DNA of 38,446 nucleotides from Succinivibrio dextrinosolvens DSM 3072 (GTDB taxonomy: Bacteria > Pseudomonadota > Gammaproteobacteria > Enterobacterales > Succinivibrionaceae). The notes under the pieces are model-generated. The model was not told where the DNA came from. It was given only the letters and a program-made list of their open reading frames with translations, and made no database searches. Shown here in pieces: positions 8,157 through 16,309 of this stretch. Within the stretch, counting starts at the first letter, position 1. Each line of letters starts with the position of its first letter. Made by a program: the position numbers and the translations under genes. The stretch lies in contig NZ_FUXX01000024.1 in the NCBI RefSeq assembly GCF_900167015.1, positions 1-38,446 on the forward strand. The letters run 5' to 3'.

Positions 8157-9125
8157 TTACTGTAGCTTTTCTCTAATAGACTCAACCAGATTCAACTGAG
8201 CGGTCTTTGCTGCCTCTACCAGAGCAACAGCAACAGCCTCCTTTCCTGCACTGGCATGACTCTTTATAACTAAGCCGTCAACACCAAGAAGAACAGAGCC
8301 ATTATACTGCCATGGCTGAAGCCATTCTGGTCTGGCAAGTTTTGAGAAAAACTTCTTCATTCCCTGTGCATTCAGGAATGCAGAGGCTACACCTTCAGCA
8401 GCCTTTAATGCTACATTGCCGGTAAAGCCATCAGTAACAATTACATCAGCATCATCAGTAAACAGCTTATCAGCCTCAACAAAGCCGTAGCAGTTTAATG
8501 AATGATCCTGCTCAATAAGATCACGAGCCTCTTTAACCAGAGCACTGCCCTTGTTTCTCTCGCTTCCAACATTTAGAACACACACTCTAGGTTTGGAAAC
8601 ATTGTAGAAACACTGATAAGCTGCCTGACCTAAAAAGGCGAAATCATGAAGATCCTTAGCATTGCTTGAAGCATTAGCCCCAAGATCTAGCATTAGAGAA
8701 TATTTAGATGGACCAGCAGGGATCTTTGCACATAATGCAGGTCTTAATCCGCCAATGGTTCCAAGAATATGGCGTGAAAGGCTTACTAACGGTCCTGTGC
8801 CACCACTTGAAACAGCAACATCAGCTTCTTTATTTTTAACCGCTTCAATAACACGACGCATAGCTGATGTGCGGTAACCTTCCAAAACGGCTCTAGGATC
8901 CTCATCCTGAGGAATGCATTCTGGAGCATCAATGAATTCATATCTGCTAGAATCAACTTTCTCGAAAGCTAAAGCAACCTTAAGCTTCTGAGATCCATAA
9001 ACCTTTATCTTTATGTTTGGATATAGAACCAGTGCAAAGCGAACAGCGCTAGCAACTGTCTTTGCATCAACGTTATCGCCACCGGTTCCATCAAGGGCAA
9101 CAGTAATATTTATATCGTTATTCAC
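8157..9125 (-). CDS. plsX: phosphate acyltransferase PlsX
   Basis: 322 residues, shorter than the 340-356 of many PlsX proteins. It converts acyl-ACP to acyl-phosphate, the donor for glycerol-3-phosphate acylation, so it links the Fab genes to phospholipid synthesis. The fold markers are present: VALDGTGGDN near the N-terminus, FIDAPECIPQDEDPRAVL, GGLRPALCAKIP, LMLDLGANA and DVIVTDGFTGNVALKAAEG. Two usual motifs differ: the common DAMGGD/DVMGGD is DGTGGD, and the common GNTGAL is GGTGPL. Gene position (after rpmF, before fabH) supports the call despite these changes. Confidence 0.93.
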   Translation of the reverse strand: MNNDINITVALDGTGGDNVDAKTVASAVRFALVLYPNIKIKVYGSQKLKVALAFEKVDSSRYEFIDAPECIPQDEDPRAVLEGYRTSAMRRVIEAVKNKEADVAVSSGGTGPLVSLSRHILGTIGGLRPALCAKIPAGPSKYSLMLDLGANASSNAKDLHDFAFLGQAAYQCFYNVSKPRVCVLNVGSERNKGSALVKEARDLIEQDHSLNCYGFVEADKLFTDDADVIVTDGFTGNVALKAAEGVASAFLNAQGMKKFFSKLARPEWLQPWQYNGSVLLGVDGLVIKSHASAGKEAVAVALVEAAKTAQLNLVESIREKLQ

Positions 9126-9130
9126 AATTC

Positions 9131-9164
9131 AAAAAGGGCGTAGAGACTGTGTCCCTATGCCCTT
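9131..9164 (-). terminator. Hairpin between rpmF and plsX
   Basis: On the minus strand AAGGGCATAG pairs with CTACGCCCTT (one G-T pair) around an 11-base loop and is followed by TTT. It overlaps the plsX ribosome-binding area. A partial terminator here would keep ribosomal protein output above plsX-fab output. Confidence 0.5.
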
Positions 9165-9214
9165 CTCCATAAATTCATAATGATAAGAATCTTATCGACA
9201 ACTAAAAAAAGTTA

Positions 9215-9409
9215 TTACTTAGACTCGATTGGCTTTGCAGGAGTTAAGTTTAACTTCTCACCACGGTAGTAACCACCCTTGGTGATATTGTGACGAATAT
9301 GAACTTCCTCAGAAGTCTTATCGATTGATAACTGCATTGCTGATAAAGCATCGTGTGAACGACGCATGTCACGACGTGAACGGGACTTATGGTTCTGCTG
9401 AACAGCCAT
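9215..9409 (-). CDS. rpmF: 50S ribosomal protein L32
   Basis: 64 residues. [20 protein letters not shown] is nearly the E. coli L32 N-terminus, and [12 protein letters not shown] matches the C-terminal core; the tail is a few residues longer than in E. coli (57). There are no Zn-binding cysteines, as in the C-minus form. First gene after a consensus promoter and a TAGGAGA ribosome site; heads the rpmF-plsX-fab operon. Confidence 0.98.
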   Translation of the reverse strand: MAVQQNHKSRSRRDMRRSHDALSAMQLSIDKTSEEVHIRHNITKGGYYRGEKLNLTPAKPIESK

Positions 9410-9512
9410 TTTTATTGTCTCCTAAAATTTACTTCATTGCGGAGACCTTAAATGCCCCGCTTTCTCTGATTTTTAACAAACTTTAACCACCTTCTGTGGC
9501 ACTAATCGCGGT

Positions 9513-9541
9513 ATTATACTTGCTATAAATATTATTTTCAA
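9513..9541 (-). promoter_or_regulatory. Sigma-70 promoter of rpmF-plsX-fab
   Basis: On the minus strand TTGAAA, 17-base spacer, TATAAT. It lies about 105 bases upstream of rpmF, between yceD and rpmF, so rpmF and the fab genes can be transcribed apart from yceD. Confidence 0.8.
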
Positions 9542-9613
9542 GCAAAAAACTTTATAACAATTATTTAAGCTTTGCAAACACCTCATAAAATAAAGAAATT
9601 AAACGAAAAAAAA

Positions 9614-10147
9614 CTATTTTTTCAGTTTATCTTTCAAATCAGCAAGAGCTGAAAAAGGATTCTTGCTAGCATCCTCATGAAGCTCACCAAATGACCAGCT
9701 GTCATCGGCACTCACACACTCAGGATCATCCTCATCATGAGATGTGATGTAGGGAATCTCAAGCAGAATACAGTCTTCTAAAAATGACAGAAGATTAAAT
9801 GAACCATCCTCATTAAGCTCTACAATATCAAGCTTTTCATCTAGTTTTAGACTTCTGGCTTTTTCTTCATCACAGGTTGAAATAAAGCTTCCTGTAATTT
9901 CCTTGTCAAACTCTTTCTGGCATCTCTGACATACAAAACGAAGCTTGGCATTAAAAGAGCCTTCAATAGTTCTTAAGCCCTGCAGATCCTCATAGAACTT
10001 AAACTCAACATCAACTGGCTGAAGAATACAGCTGCAAGCCTCAGCTAGTCTTGGTAAATAGGAAGGATCGATTTTTGTTTTGTACTCTGCATTGTTTGCA
10101 ACAAGTTTTTCAAAATTTACAACTTCGCTAAAGGCTAATTCCGCCAT
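9614..10147 (-). CDS. yceD: YceD (DUF177) 23S rRNA accumulation protein
   Basis: 177 residues (E. coli 173). DUF177 proteins precede rpmF in most bacteria and YceD has been linked to 23S rRNA accumulation; the molecular role is unclear. The CQRC pair in FVCQRCQKEF, the acidic central part and the final PFSALADLKDKL are the family marks. Start at 10147 has AGGTAG upstream and a possible own promoter at 10206-10233. Confidence 0.93.
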   Translation of the reverse strand: MAELAFSEVVNFEKLVANNAEYKTKIDPSYLPRLAEACSCILQPVDVEFKFYEDLQGLRTIEGSFNAKLRFVCQRCQKEFDKEITGSFISTCDEEKARSLKLDEKLDIVELNEDGSFNLLSFLEDCILLEIPYITSHDEDDPECVSADDSWSFGELHEDASKNPFSALADLKDKLKK

Positions 10148-10205
10148 GATATCTACCTAAAATTTATTAAAATTTGATACAAATTCTGATTATTTTTGAG
10201 TTAAC

Positions 10206-10233
10206 AGTATACACTAGAATAAGGGAATGTCTG
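10206..10233 (-). promoter_or_regulatory. Possible yceD promoter
   Basis: On the minus strand CAGACA, 16-base spacer, TATACT. Four and five matches to the consensus boxes; the predicted start point leaves a leader of about 50 bases before yceD. Confidence 0.45.
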
Positions 10234-10248
10234 ATTTAAGGTGGATTC

Positions 10249-10941
10249 ATGTCTATAAAATCTTTCATCACAATGTGTGTATGTGCATTCTACACCATTG
10301 GTAGTGCTTATGCTTACACTATGGAAGCACGATTCGAAACTCAACACTATGGTGTTTACCAGGTAATTCTTGGTAAAGGTGAGGTTTATGGTGTATCGCT
10401 AAAACAGATCATTGCAAAAGATTTAAGTCAGAGAAAGAAGTTCCAATCAACAGCTGTGGTCTACCCTAACGGAAGTGCTGCCATGAATGGAACCATCAAA
10501 GAGCCAACAGTTGGAATCATTACAACAGAAAACTATGATGGATCTTCATCAGTTACAGTTAATCTCAATGATAACGCAAAAACCTCAAGCTATGTGGGTA
10601 TCTATCTGAATTTCAAACAACTCTCAAAGCTTGCTGATAACAGAACTGTTAACTCACTGGCATCAGAACTTGCGCAAATGCCTCTAGTTCTTGAGGGGGT
10701 TCCCGTTGATGTTGTTTCAAAAGATTTCAGAGGCAACCTCTTCTACACAGCAGCAACAGGGGCTGTAATTCTGGATTTCAACGTTATAGACAGTCTTTAC
10801 TATGATAGAAAGAAACTTGAATCAGTAAAGCCAAAGTGCAAGGTGAATATTCTTTCACTTCCAGACAGAAGCACCAATGAGTTTCCTTTATATATAGCCG
10901 GACATGGAGCTGTTAACGATATTATCTGCGACGAAGATTAG
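10249..10941 (+). CDS. Hypothetical secreted protein
   Basis: 230 residues. I do not recognise the family. Residues 1-22 are a Sec signal peptide: Lys4, a hydrophobic core and SAYAY with likely cleavage after Ala22. The mature part is mostly predicted beta strand with alternating polar residues (VTVNLNDNAK, GVYQVILGKGEVYGV) and has two cysteines, in KPKCKV and at the end in NDIICDED, which could form a disulfide in the periplasm. AAGGTGG precedes the ATG. It stands alone between yceD (divergent) and a HAD phosphatase (convergent), and ends at a strong terminator. The real-gene call is good; function unknown. Confidence 0.8.
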   Translation: MSIKSFITMCVCAFYTIGSAYAYTMEARFETQHYGVYQVILGKGEVYGVSLKQIIAKDLSQRKKFQSTAVVYPNGSAAMNGTIKEPTVGIITTENYDGSSSVTVNLNDNAKTSSYVGIYLNFKQLSKLADNRTVNSLASELAQMPLVLEGVPVDVVSKDFRGNLFYTAATGAVILDFNVIDSLYYDRKKLESVKPKCKVNILSLPDRSTNEFPLYIAGHGAVNDIICDED

Positions 10942-10963
10942 AAAATATAATTACGAAGATTAA

Positions 10964-10999
10964 CAAAATACTCACGAAAAAGTGAGTATTTTGTTTTTT
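10964..10999 (+). terminator. Terminator after the secreted-protein gene
   Basis: CAAAATACTCAC (10964-10975), loop GAAAAA, GTGAGTATTTTG (10982-10993), then TTTTTT. A 12-bp perfect stem. Its T-run overlaps the last codons of the convergent HAD gene. Confidence 0.9.
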
Positions 11000-11726
11000 A
11001 TATTAGGTCGATGTATTTTTCCATATCAGATACACATGGAAGAATCATATCAGGCTTGAGTGAAAACAAAGCATCACCACTCCATACACCTGTCTGAACA
11101 CCAAGAGATCTGTTGTTTGCATCAATAAACATCTTGATATCCAAAGATGAATCTCCTACACCCAGGATGCTCTCTGAAGGTATACCAAGTCTTTTGGCCA
11201 TCAGATTCATCATTTCAGGATTTGGCTTTGGAATTTCAGAACCACCACAGATTGCATCGCAGTAATCACCAAGAATTGTTGCATCCAAAGTTTTCTTGAT
11301 ACCAGCGGTTGAACGACCTGATGCATAGCCAATCTTCAGCCCTTTATCCCTGATTTTCTTCATCAGAGACTCTACTCCATCAAAGAGTGTATCAATCTGA
11401 AGTTCTGGTGACTGCAGATACACATCTCTGTAGAAAGAAGTAATTTTCTTGTACTCTGGCTTTTTCTCTTCAGGAAGTAACTGCTTAATTCCCTCACTAA
11501 GTTCAAGTCCGATGGTACTCATAATTTCTCTTTCATCTGGCAGAGGCAGACTTAAAAGAGAAAAGGACTTGTGGGTACACTCAATAATCTGAGTGATACT
11601 ATCTGTTAAAGTTCCATCCAGATCAAAAACAACAGCCTTAATTGAGTCCTTAAATTCAGGAAAAGATGAATCAAAAACCAAATCTCTTCTTCCATCTATA
11701 TATGAATAGTCTTTTTTTACTTCCAT
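10998..11726 (-). CDS. HAD-superfamily phosphatase, Gph-like
   Basis: 242 residues. HAD motif I is FDLDGTLTDS with the nucleophile Asp35 and Asp37; motif II is in GYASGRSTA; the motif III lysine and motif IV are in GSEIPKPNPEMM and VGDSSLDIKMFIDA. A helical cap fills residues ~50-110. This is the layout of phosphoglycolate phosphatase/beta-phosphoglucomutase-like enzymes; the substrate cannot be told. A HAD gene beside rluC is common in Gammaproteobacteria. About 30 residues precede motif I, more than in most Gph proteins, and no good ribosome site sits at the ATG (AGAGG is 13 bases away), so a start further in, such as TTG at codon 16, is possible. Confidence 0.85.
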   Translation of the reverse strand: MEVKKDYSYIDGRRDLVFDSSFPEFKDSIKAVVFDLDGTLTDSITQIIECTHKSFSLLSLPLPDEREIMSTIGLELSEGIKQLLPEEKKPEYKKITSFYRDVYLQSPELQIDTLFDGVESLMKKIRDKGLKIGYASGRSTAGIKKTLDATILGDYCDAICGGSEIPKPNPEMMNLMAKRLGIPSESILGVGDSSLDIKMFIDANNRSLGVQTGVWSGDALFSLKPDMILPCVSDMEKYIDLI

Positions 11727-11748
11727 ATTTCGTCAAAAGCCTCTTTAT

Positions 11749-11776
11749 TTTTTGGAGGTGTATTGTACTCCAAAAA
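11749..11776 (-). other. Hairpin upstream of the HAD gene
   Basis: TTTTTGGAG (11749-11757) and CTCCAAAAA (11768-11776) form a perfect 9-bp stem around a 10-base loop, 22 bases upstream of the HAD start. It may be a leader structure or weak terminator from rluC. Confidence 0.4.
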
Positions 11777-11840
11777 CTCTTTTTCTCCATAGGTCATATA
11801 TTGTTTAATCGTTAGAGAAAATTCTCATTGTAGAAACGAA

Positions 11841-11876
11841 ATGAGGATGTCATTCATGATTGAAGGACATCCTCAT
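11841..11876 (-). terminator. rluC terminator
   Basis: ATGAGGATGTC and GACATCCTCAT (11-bp arms) enclose a second pairing TTCA-TGAT-TGAA, giving one long hairpin 28 bases after the rluC stop. On the minus strand it is followed by TTTCGTTTC, a moderate T-run. Confidence 0.75.
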
Positions 11877-11903
11877 TCAGAGTTTTAAAGCTATTTCTTT
11901 AAA

Positions 11904-12872
11904 TTACTCTTCCTTGATTCTAAGAGCTTCAACTGCCTGCTCAAGTTCTGGAGGAAGAGGAGCCTCTACCTTAAGCATTTTTCCATCTGCAGGATTTAAG
12001 AAAGTAATCTTAAAAGCATGAAGGAACATTCTCTTAAGACCAATAGATTTTAAGTAGGCATTAAATTCCTTGTCACCATACTTTTCATCTCCGCCAACAG
12101 GATGTTTTACATAGGCAGAGTGAACACGAATCTGATGTGTTCTACCTGTATGAGGCATTGCCGCCATCAGGGTAGCACCATTTAAAAACTCAACTACATC
12201 ATAGCCGGTTGAAGAAGGAGCACCATTTTTAAAGCTTACTTCAACCATACGCTCGCCAGATCTCAGTTCATTTCTAACCAGAGGAGCATCTACAAGATGA
12301 ACACGTCTGTCCCATTTTCCAGGAACTAGTGTCAGATAACGTTTCTTTACAATTCTCTGACGGAACTGCTCATGAAGATTTCTCAATGCAGATCTTCTCT
12401 TGGCAACAATAAGACAGCCAGAAGTCTCCTTATCAAGTCTATGAGCAAGCTCCAAAAATCTCTGATCAGGCTTTAAAGCCCTTAGAGCCTCGATAAGACC
12501 AAATTCAATACCGCTTCCGCCGTGAGCTGCCAGACCAGCAGGCTTGTTAACAACTAGAAGATCTTCATTTTCAAACAGGATTCTATCCTTCAGATCCTGA
12601 ACCAGGTGAAGATTTGAAGAAGGAATGGTAACAGGACCTTCTGTAACAGTTACAGGAGGAATACGGATTATATCACCAGCCTTAAGCTTATATGAAGGTG
12701 ATACTCTACCCTTATTTACACGGACTTCTCCTCTTCTAAGAATTCTATAAAGCATACTTCTAGGTACACCCTTTAAAACTCTTGCAAGATAATTGTCCAG
12801 TCTCTGACCTTCGTCATCTTCATTAGCGGTGTTATAACTTACACCGTGTGATACAACGTGTTTATCTGACAT
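11904..12872 (-). CDS. rluC: 23S rRNA pseudouridine synthase RluC
   Basis: 322 residues from the chosen start MSDKHVVSHG; an upstream in-frame ATG at 12906-12908 would add 12 residues that no RluC has. N-terminal S4 RNA-binding domain (GQRLDNYLARVL to AGDIIRIPPV), then the RluA-type catalytic domain with the active Asp147 in HRLDKETSG and the later motifs GRTHQIRVH and RMFLHAFKITF. It isomerises U955, U2504 and U2580 (E. coli numbering) in 23S rRNA. Divergent from rne, as in E. coli, which supports RluC over RluD. Confidence 0.92.
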   Translation of the reverse strand: MSDKHVVSHGVSYNTANEDDEGQRLDNYLARVLKGVPRSMLYRILRRGEVRVNKGRVSPSYKLKAGDIIRIPPVTVTEGPVTIPSSNLHLVQDLKDRILFENEDLLVVNKPAGLAAHGGSGIEFGLIEALRALKPDQRFLELAHRLDKETSGCLIVAKRRSALRNLHEQFRQRIVKKRYLTLVPGKWDRRVHLVDAPLVRNELRSGERMVEVSFKNGAPSSTGYDVVEFLNGATLMAAMPHTGRTHQIRVHSAYVKHPVGGDEKYGDKEFNAYLKSIGLKRMFLHAFKITFLNPADGKMLKVEAPLPPELEQAVEALRIKEE

Positions 12873-13265
12873 AAAATTCCCATAAAAAAACTTGCACACA
12901 TTGTACATTAAAACAAAGCTGATTTGATTTTAATTTTTCCTTAAAAATCAAGCTTACAAAAACATGTCAACAGAATCAGATCTCATTTAAGCAAAAAACG
13001 AAGAAGAAATTGATATAACAGGACAGAAAATCTCCTGAAGAGAAAATGTAAAAAACGATAGTATATTAAACAACAAGTTAAGATTCTTAATGCAAAATAT
13101 TTCATGGAATAAGTAAAAATCAGCATTCAAAAACAAAAGAAAAACTCTTATAAAACAAGTAATAATCGCTATAACATTTTCCTGTATTGATACACTTCAA
13201 AAAAAACAACAATTTTGCACTGCCAAGATAAGTTTACCTTCCTCTTTTGTGGCATAATATCGGCG
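12873..13265. other. rluC-rne intergenic region, upstream part
   Basis: About 390 bp of strongly AT-rich sequence without a believable gene. It must hold the rluC promoter on the minus strand and the rne promoter near its right end. The best rne candidate is TTTACC, 16 bases, TAATAT around 13235-13262, directly before the GC-richer leader. I see no further repeats or motifs here. Confidence 0.4.
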
Positions 13266-13548
13266 GCGAAGTGCGATAATCGCTTTGTTCATGATTTCAA
13301 CTCGCCTTATAACTAATCAGAAGTCTGCAAGGGATGCCTTGCGTCTTTATGCGATAAAGCAAAAAAAGGTAAAGACTGACGATTAAGGTTGCCAATAAAT
13401 AGACCCCACTTTTTTGAAAGTATAGGCGCGTCATTTAAAGGTGTAAGAAAAACTTGTTTTCAATGCATTGGCTCTGCCGAAAGGCTGCTTACAATAGAGC
13501 TTGGTTGGGTTTTGCATTTTGAAAACCACAAATTTAGGATGATTTCTC
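13266..13548 (+). promoter_or_regulatory. rne: Structured rne 5' leader (autoregulatory element candidate)
   Basis: A leader of about 280 bases between the likely promoter and the GTG start of rne. Hairpins visible: GCAAGG-GATG-CCTTGC (13327-13342); GTCTTTA ... TAAAGAC long-range pairing (from 13343); TGTAAG (13442-13447) pairing with CTTACA (13488-13493) around a GCC-GAAA-GGC tetraloop hairpin (13476-13485). E. coli rne has a 361-base leader through which RNase E destabilises its own mRNA; position, length and nested stem-loops fit the same role here. Whether the key hp2 loop is conserved needs a covariance search. Confidence 0.65.
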
Positions 13549-16131
13549 GTGAAGAGAATGCTTATAAACGCAACACAGCTTGAAGAAATCCGTGTTGCCT
13601 TAGTCGATGGTCAGAAGCTGTATGATCTAGACATTGAATCTCCACAGCACGCCAATAAGAAAGCGAACATCTATAAGGGAACCATTACTCGAATCGAGCC
13701 TAGCTTAGAAGCAGCTTTTGTCGATTATGGTGTTGACCGCCACGGCTTTCTTCCACTAAAAGAAATTGCACGCGAGTATTACCCAGCAGGCACCAATTTC
13801 AATGACCACGCTTCAGTCCGTTCTGCTCTAAAGGAAGGTACTGAGGTTATCGTTCAGATTGAAAAAGAAGAACGCGGTCTAAAGGGTGCAGCTCTTACTA
13901 CGTTCATTTCTCTAGCTGGCAGCTATTTGGTTCTAATGCCAAACAATCCTCGTGCAGGCGGTATTTCACGTCGTATCGAGGGTGAGGACAGAACCGAACT
14001 TAAGGCTGCTCTAAAGGGACTTACCGTACCAGAGGGTATGGGCGTTATCGTTCGTACTGCAGGTGTAGGTAAGAGTGCAGAGGAATTAGAATGGGATTTA
14101 TCCATTCTAACCAAGTTATGGAGCATGATTAAACAGGCTGCATCAACCCGTCCTGCACCATTCCTAATTCATCAGGAATCAAACATTGCTCTAAGAGCAA
14201 TCCGCGATTACCTAAGACCTGATATCGGCGAGATCCTGGTTGACAGTGAAGATGCCTACAAGCAGATTCTTCACTATATTGAGCTTGTAAGACCAGAGTT
14301 TGCTTCAAAGGTACATCTGTACAACGGAGACATTCCTCTATTCAGCAAGTTCCAGATCGAAAGCCAGATCGATACTGCATACCAGAGAGAAGTAAGACTT
14401 CCTTCAGGTGGTGCTATCGTTATTGATCCTACTGAAGCTCTAACCTCAATTGATGTTAACTCAGCAAAGGCTACCCGTGGCGGAGATATTGAAGAGACAG
14501 CTCTTCAGACTAATATCGAAGCTGCAGAGGAAATTGCAAGACAGTTGAGATTAAGAGACGTTGGTGGTCTTGTTGTTATCGACTTCATCGATATGACTCC
14601 ACTGAAGAATCAGCGTGAAATCGAAAACAGAATGAGAGATGCCGTTCGTCAGGATAGAGCTCGTATTCAGTTCAGCAGACTATCTCGTTTCGGTCTATTA
14701 GAAATGTCACGTCAGAGACTGCGTCCTTCATTAGAGGAAAGCAGCTCTCATGTATGTCCTATGTGTAACGGTCAGGGTACCTGCCGTGATACCCAGTCTC
14801 TAGCTCTGTCAATTCTAAGACTGATTGAGGAAGAGTCACACAAGGAGAATGCAGGTGATGTATTCGCAATTGCTTCTGTTGAAGTAGCAACATTCATTCT
14901 AAATGAGAAGAGAGCTGCTCTTGCTGCAATTGAAGAAAGAACTAAGACCAGAATTACAATCATCCCTGAAAAGACTTACATGCCTCAGGAATACCAGGTA
15001 AACCGTTGCATCCAGACTCCAACCAGCAAAGAAAGCAACATTCACAGCCTGGAAGTTTTACGTGAGCTTGATAAGGATAATCGTCAGAAGGCAGAGAATA
15101 TACTTGAGAATCCTCTGCTTCAGAAGGTTGTTCAGAACGTTGGTATCAGCAATGCAACCAATGACACTCCTGCAATCAACGGCGATATCATTTCTTCAAC
15201 CATGACTGCACCTAAGATTACATCCCAGAAGAAGGATGCAAGAAATGGTCGCAACAAGGTTCAGGATGAGCCTGGTTCAATCATAGGTTCAATCAAGTCA
15301 TTCTTCGGTTCTCTATTCGGAGCACAGAAGAAGGAAGAACCTGTTGCAAAGAAGAACAGCAAGGGCTCTCAGAAAAAGGGTACTAAGCAGCGTTCTGAAA
15401 ACCAGAACAAGCGTGGACAGAGAAACTCCAACAAGCAGAATTCTCGTTCAGCTCAGGCTAAACAGGAGAAGGTAGAGCGTGCTGAAAAGGCAGAGCGCAA
15501 TGAAAAGACTGAGAAGGCTGAGAAGCAGTCTCGTCAGGAAGCAAATGAAGCTCCACAGCGTCAGCCAAAACAGCAGAGACAGCGTAAGGCCCGCAACAAC
15601 GGAGCAGAAGATGCTCCAGCAAAAGAGCCTCGTTCTCGTCGTCAGCCAAAGGAATCAGCACCAAAGGAAGAGCGCAATGAACAGCGTTCATCTGAGCAGA
15701 CTCCAGCTCCAAAGCCAAGAAGAATCAGTACTCCTCCAAAGCCAAAGGCTGCAGAGTCTAAGATTAAGGAAGTAAAGCCTTACAAGACTCCTAAGAGAGA
15801 ATATACTGAAGAGCAGATGGAACAGGGAAAGGATTTCTCAGTTGACTTCAGCAACATTCCTTCAGGTCGTGATATTCATGAAGACCTTCACATTGAATAC
15901 TCAATCAAGGTTGGCGGACTTCGTGATGCAGAATTAAACGGTATCGAGGGAATCTCAGAACCTACTGTTGATCCAGTTGATTATTCAAACGTTCCTTCAG
16001 GAAGAGATTTTGATAAAGGTAATGCTGTGGAAACTTCACCTAGAGCAGGTGGTTTAAATGGTAAGACCTCAAGCGCTGCAACCAAGATTATTGATACCCA
16101 GCGAGATACAGATCCTTTCATTGAGAACTAA
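13549..16131 (+). CDS. rne: Ribonuclease E
   Basis: 860 residues against 1061 in E. coli. Residues 1-~500 are the catalytic half: S1 domain in the first 120 residues, catalytic Asp302 and Asp345 ([16 protein letters not shown]) and the Zn-link Cys403/Cys406 ([10 protein letters not shown]), all one residue off the E. coli numbers. Residues ~575-592 ([19 protein letters not shown]) match the amphipathic membrane-targeting helix. Residues ~600-750 are a disordered Arg/Lys/Gln-rich RNA-binding tract. The C-terminus carries two copies of a motif, SNIPSGRD (768-775) and SNVPSGRD (813-820), each followed at the same distance by GGL. Start is GTG ([10 protein letters not shown]) with AGGA nine bases upstream. 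It initiates mRNA decay and rRNA/tRNA processing as the degradosome scaffold at the inner membrane. Confidence 0.97.
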   Translation: MKRMLINATQLEEIRVALVDGQKLYDLDIESPQHANKKANIYKGTITRIEPSLEAAFVDYGVDRHGFLPLKEIAREYYPAGTNFNDHASVRSALKEGTEVIVQIEKEERGLKGAALTTFISLAGSYLVLMPNNPRAGGISRRIEGEDRTELKAALKGLTVPEGMGVIVRTAGVGKSAEELEWDLSILTKLWSMIKQAASTRPAPFLIHQESNIALRAIRDYLRPDIGEILVDSEDAYKQILHYIELVRPEFASKVHLYNGDIPLFSKFQIESQIDTAYQREVRLPSGGAIVIDPTEALTSIDVNSAKATRGGDIEETALQTNIEAAEEIARQLRLRDVGGLVVIDFIDMTPLKNQREIENRMRDAVRQDRARIQFSRLSRFGLLEMSRQRLRPSLEESSSHVCPMCNGQGTCRDTQSLALSILRLIEEESHKENAGDVFAIASVEVATFILNEKRAALAAIEERTKTRITIIPEKTYMPQEYQVNRCIQTPTSKESNIHSLEVLRELDKDNRQKAENILENPLLQKVVQNVGISNATNDTPAINGDIISSTMTAPKITSQKKDARNGRNKVQDEPGSIIGSIKSFFGSLFGAQKKEEPVAKKNSKGSQKKGTKQRSENQNKRGQRNSNKQNSRSAQAKQEKVERAEKAERNEKTEKAEKQSRQEANEAPQRQPKQQRQRKARNNGAEDAPAKEPRSRRQPKESAPKEERNEQRSSEQTPAPKPRRISTPPKPKAAESKIKEVKPYKTPKREYTEEQMEQGKDFSVDFSNIPSGRDIHEDLHIEYSIKVGGLRDAELNGIEGISEPTVDPVDYSNVPSGRDFDKGNAVETSPRAGGLNGKTSSAATKIIDTQRDTDPFIEN

Positions 16132-16154
16132 CGTTTAATATAGAATACAGATTA

Positions 16155-16185
16155 AAGCCGGTAAGTAAAATTACCGGCTTTTTTT
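16155..16185 (+). terminator. rne terminator
   Basis: AAGCCGGTAA (16155-16164), loop GTAAAA, TTACCGGCTT (16171-16180), then further T. Perfect 10-bp stem 23 bases after the rne stop. Confidence 0.92.
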
Positions 16186-16233
16186 ATGTTAGTATTTTTT
16201 TCAGATTTTTTTTACTAATTCAAATGATTTTCT

Positions 16234-16262
16234 TTGAAACAAGAACCTTGTTTAAGAATAAT
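16234..16262 (+). promoter_or_regulatory. Promoter of the DUF294-exonuclease pair with embedded inverted repeat
   Basis: TTGAAA, 17-base spacer, AATAAT, about 50 bases upstream of the coding start. The spacer holds AAACAAG-AAC-CTTGTTT (16237-16253), a perfect 7-bp inverted repeat overlapping the -35 box, which would suit a repressor. Confidence 0.6.
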
Positions 16263-16309
16263 ATTTTATTTTGCATTAGACTTAACTCATAGTTTAATGA
16301 GGGGTGACC

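Noticed and set aside
13389..13583. A 64-codon frame in the rne leader.
   Set aside because: Starts with TTG, has no ribosome site, overlaps the rne start and lies in the structured leader; no protein character.
15458..15775. Overlapping frames on both strands in the Arg/Lys/Gln-rich part of rne.
   Set aside because: Produced by low-complexity codons of the disordered tail; no independent start signals.
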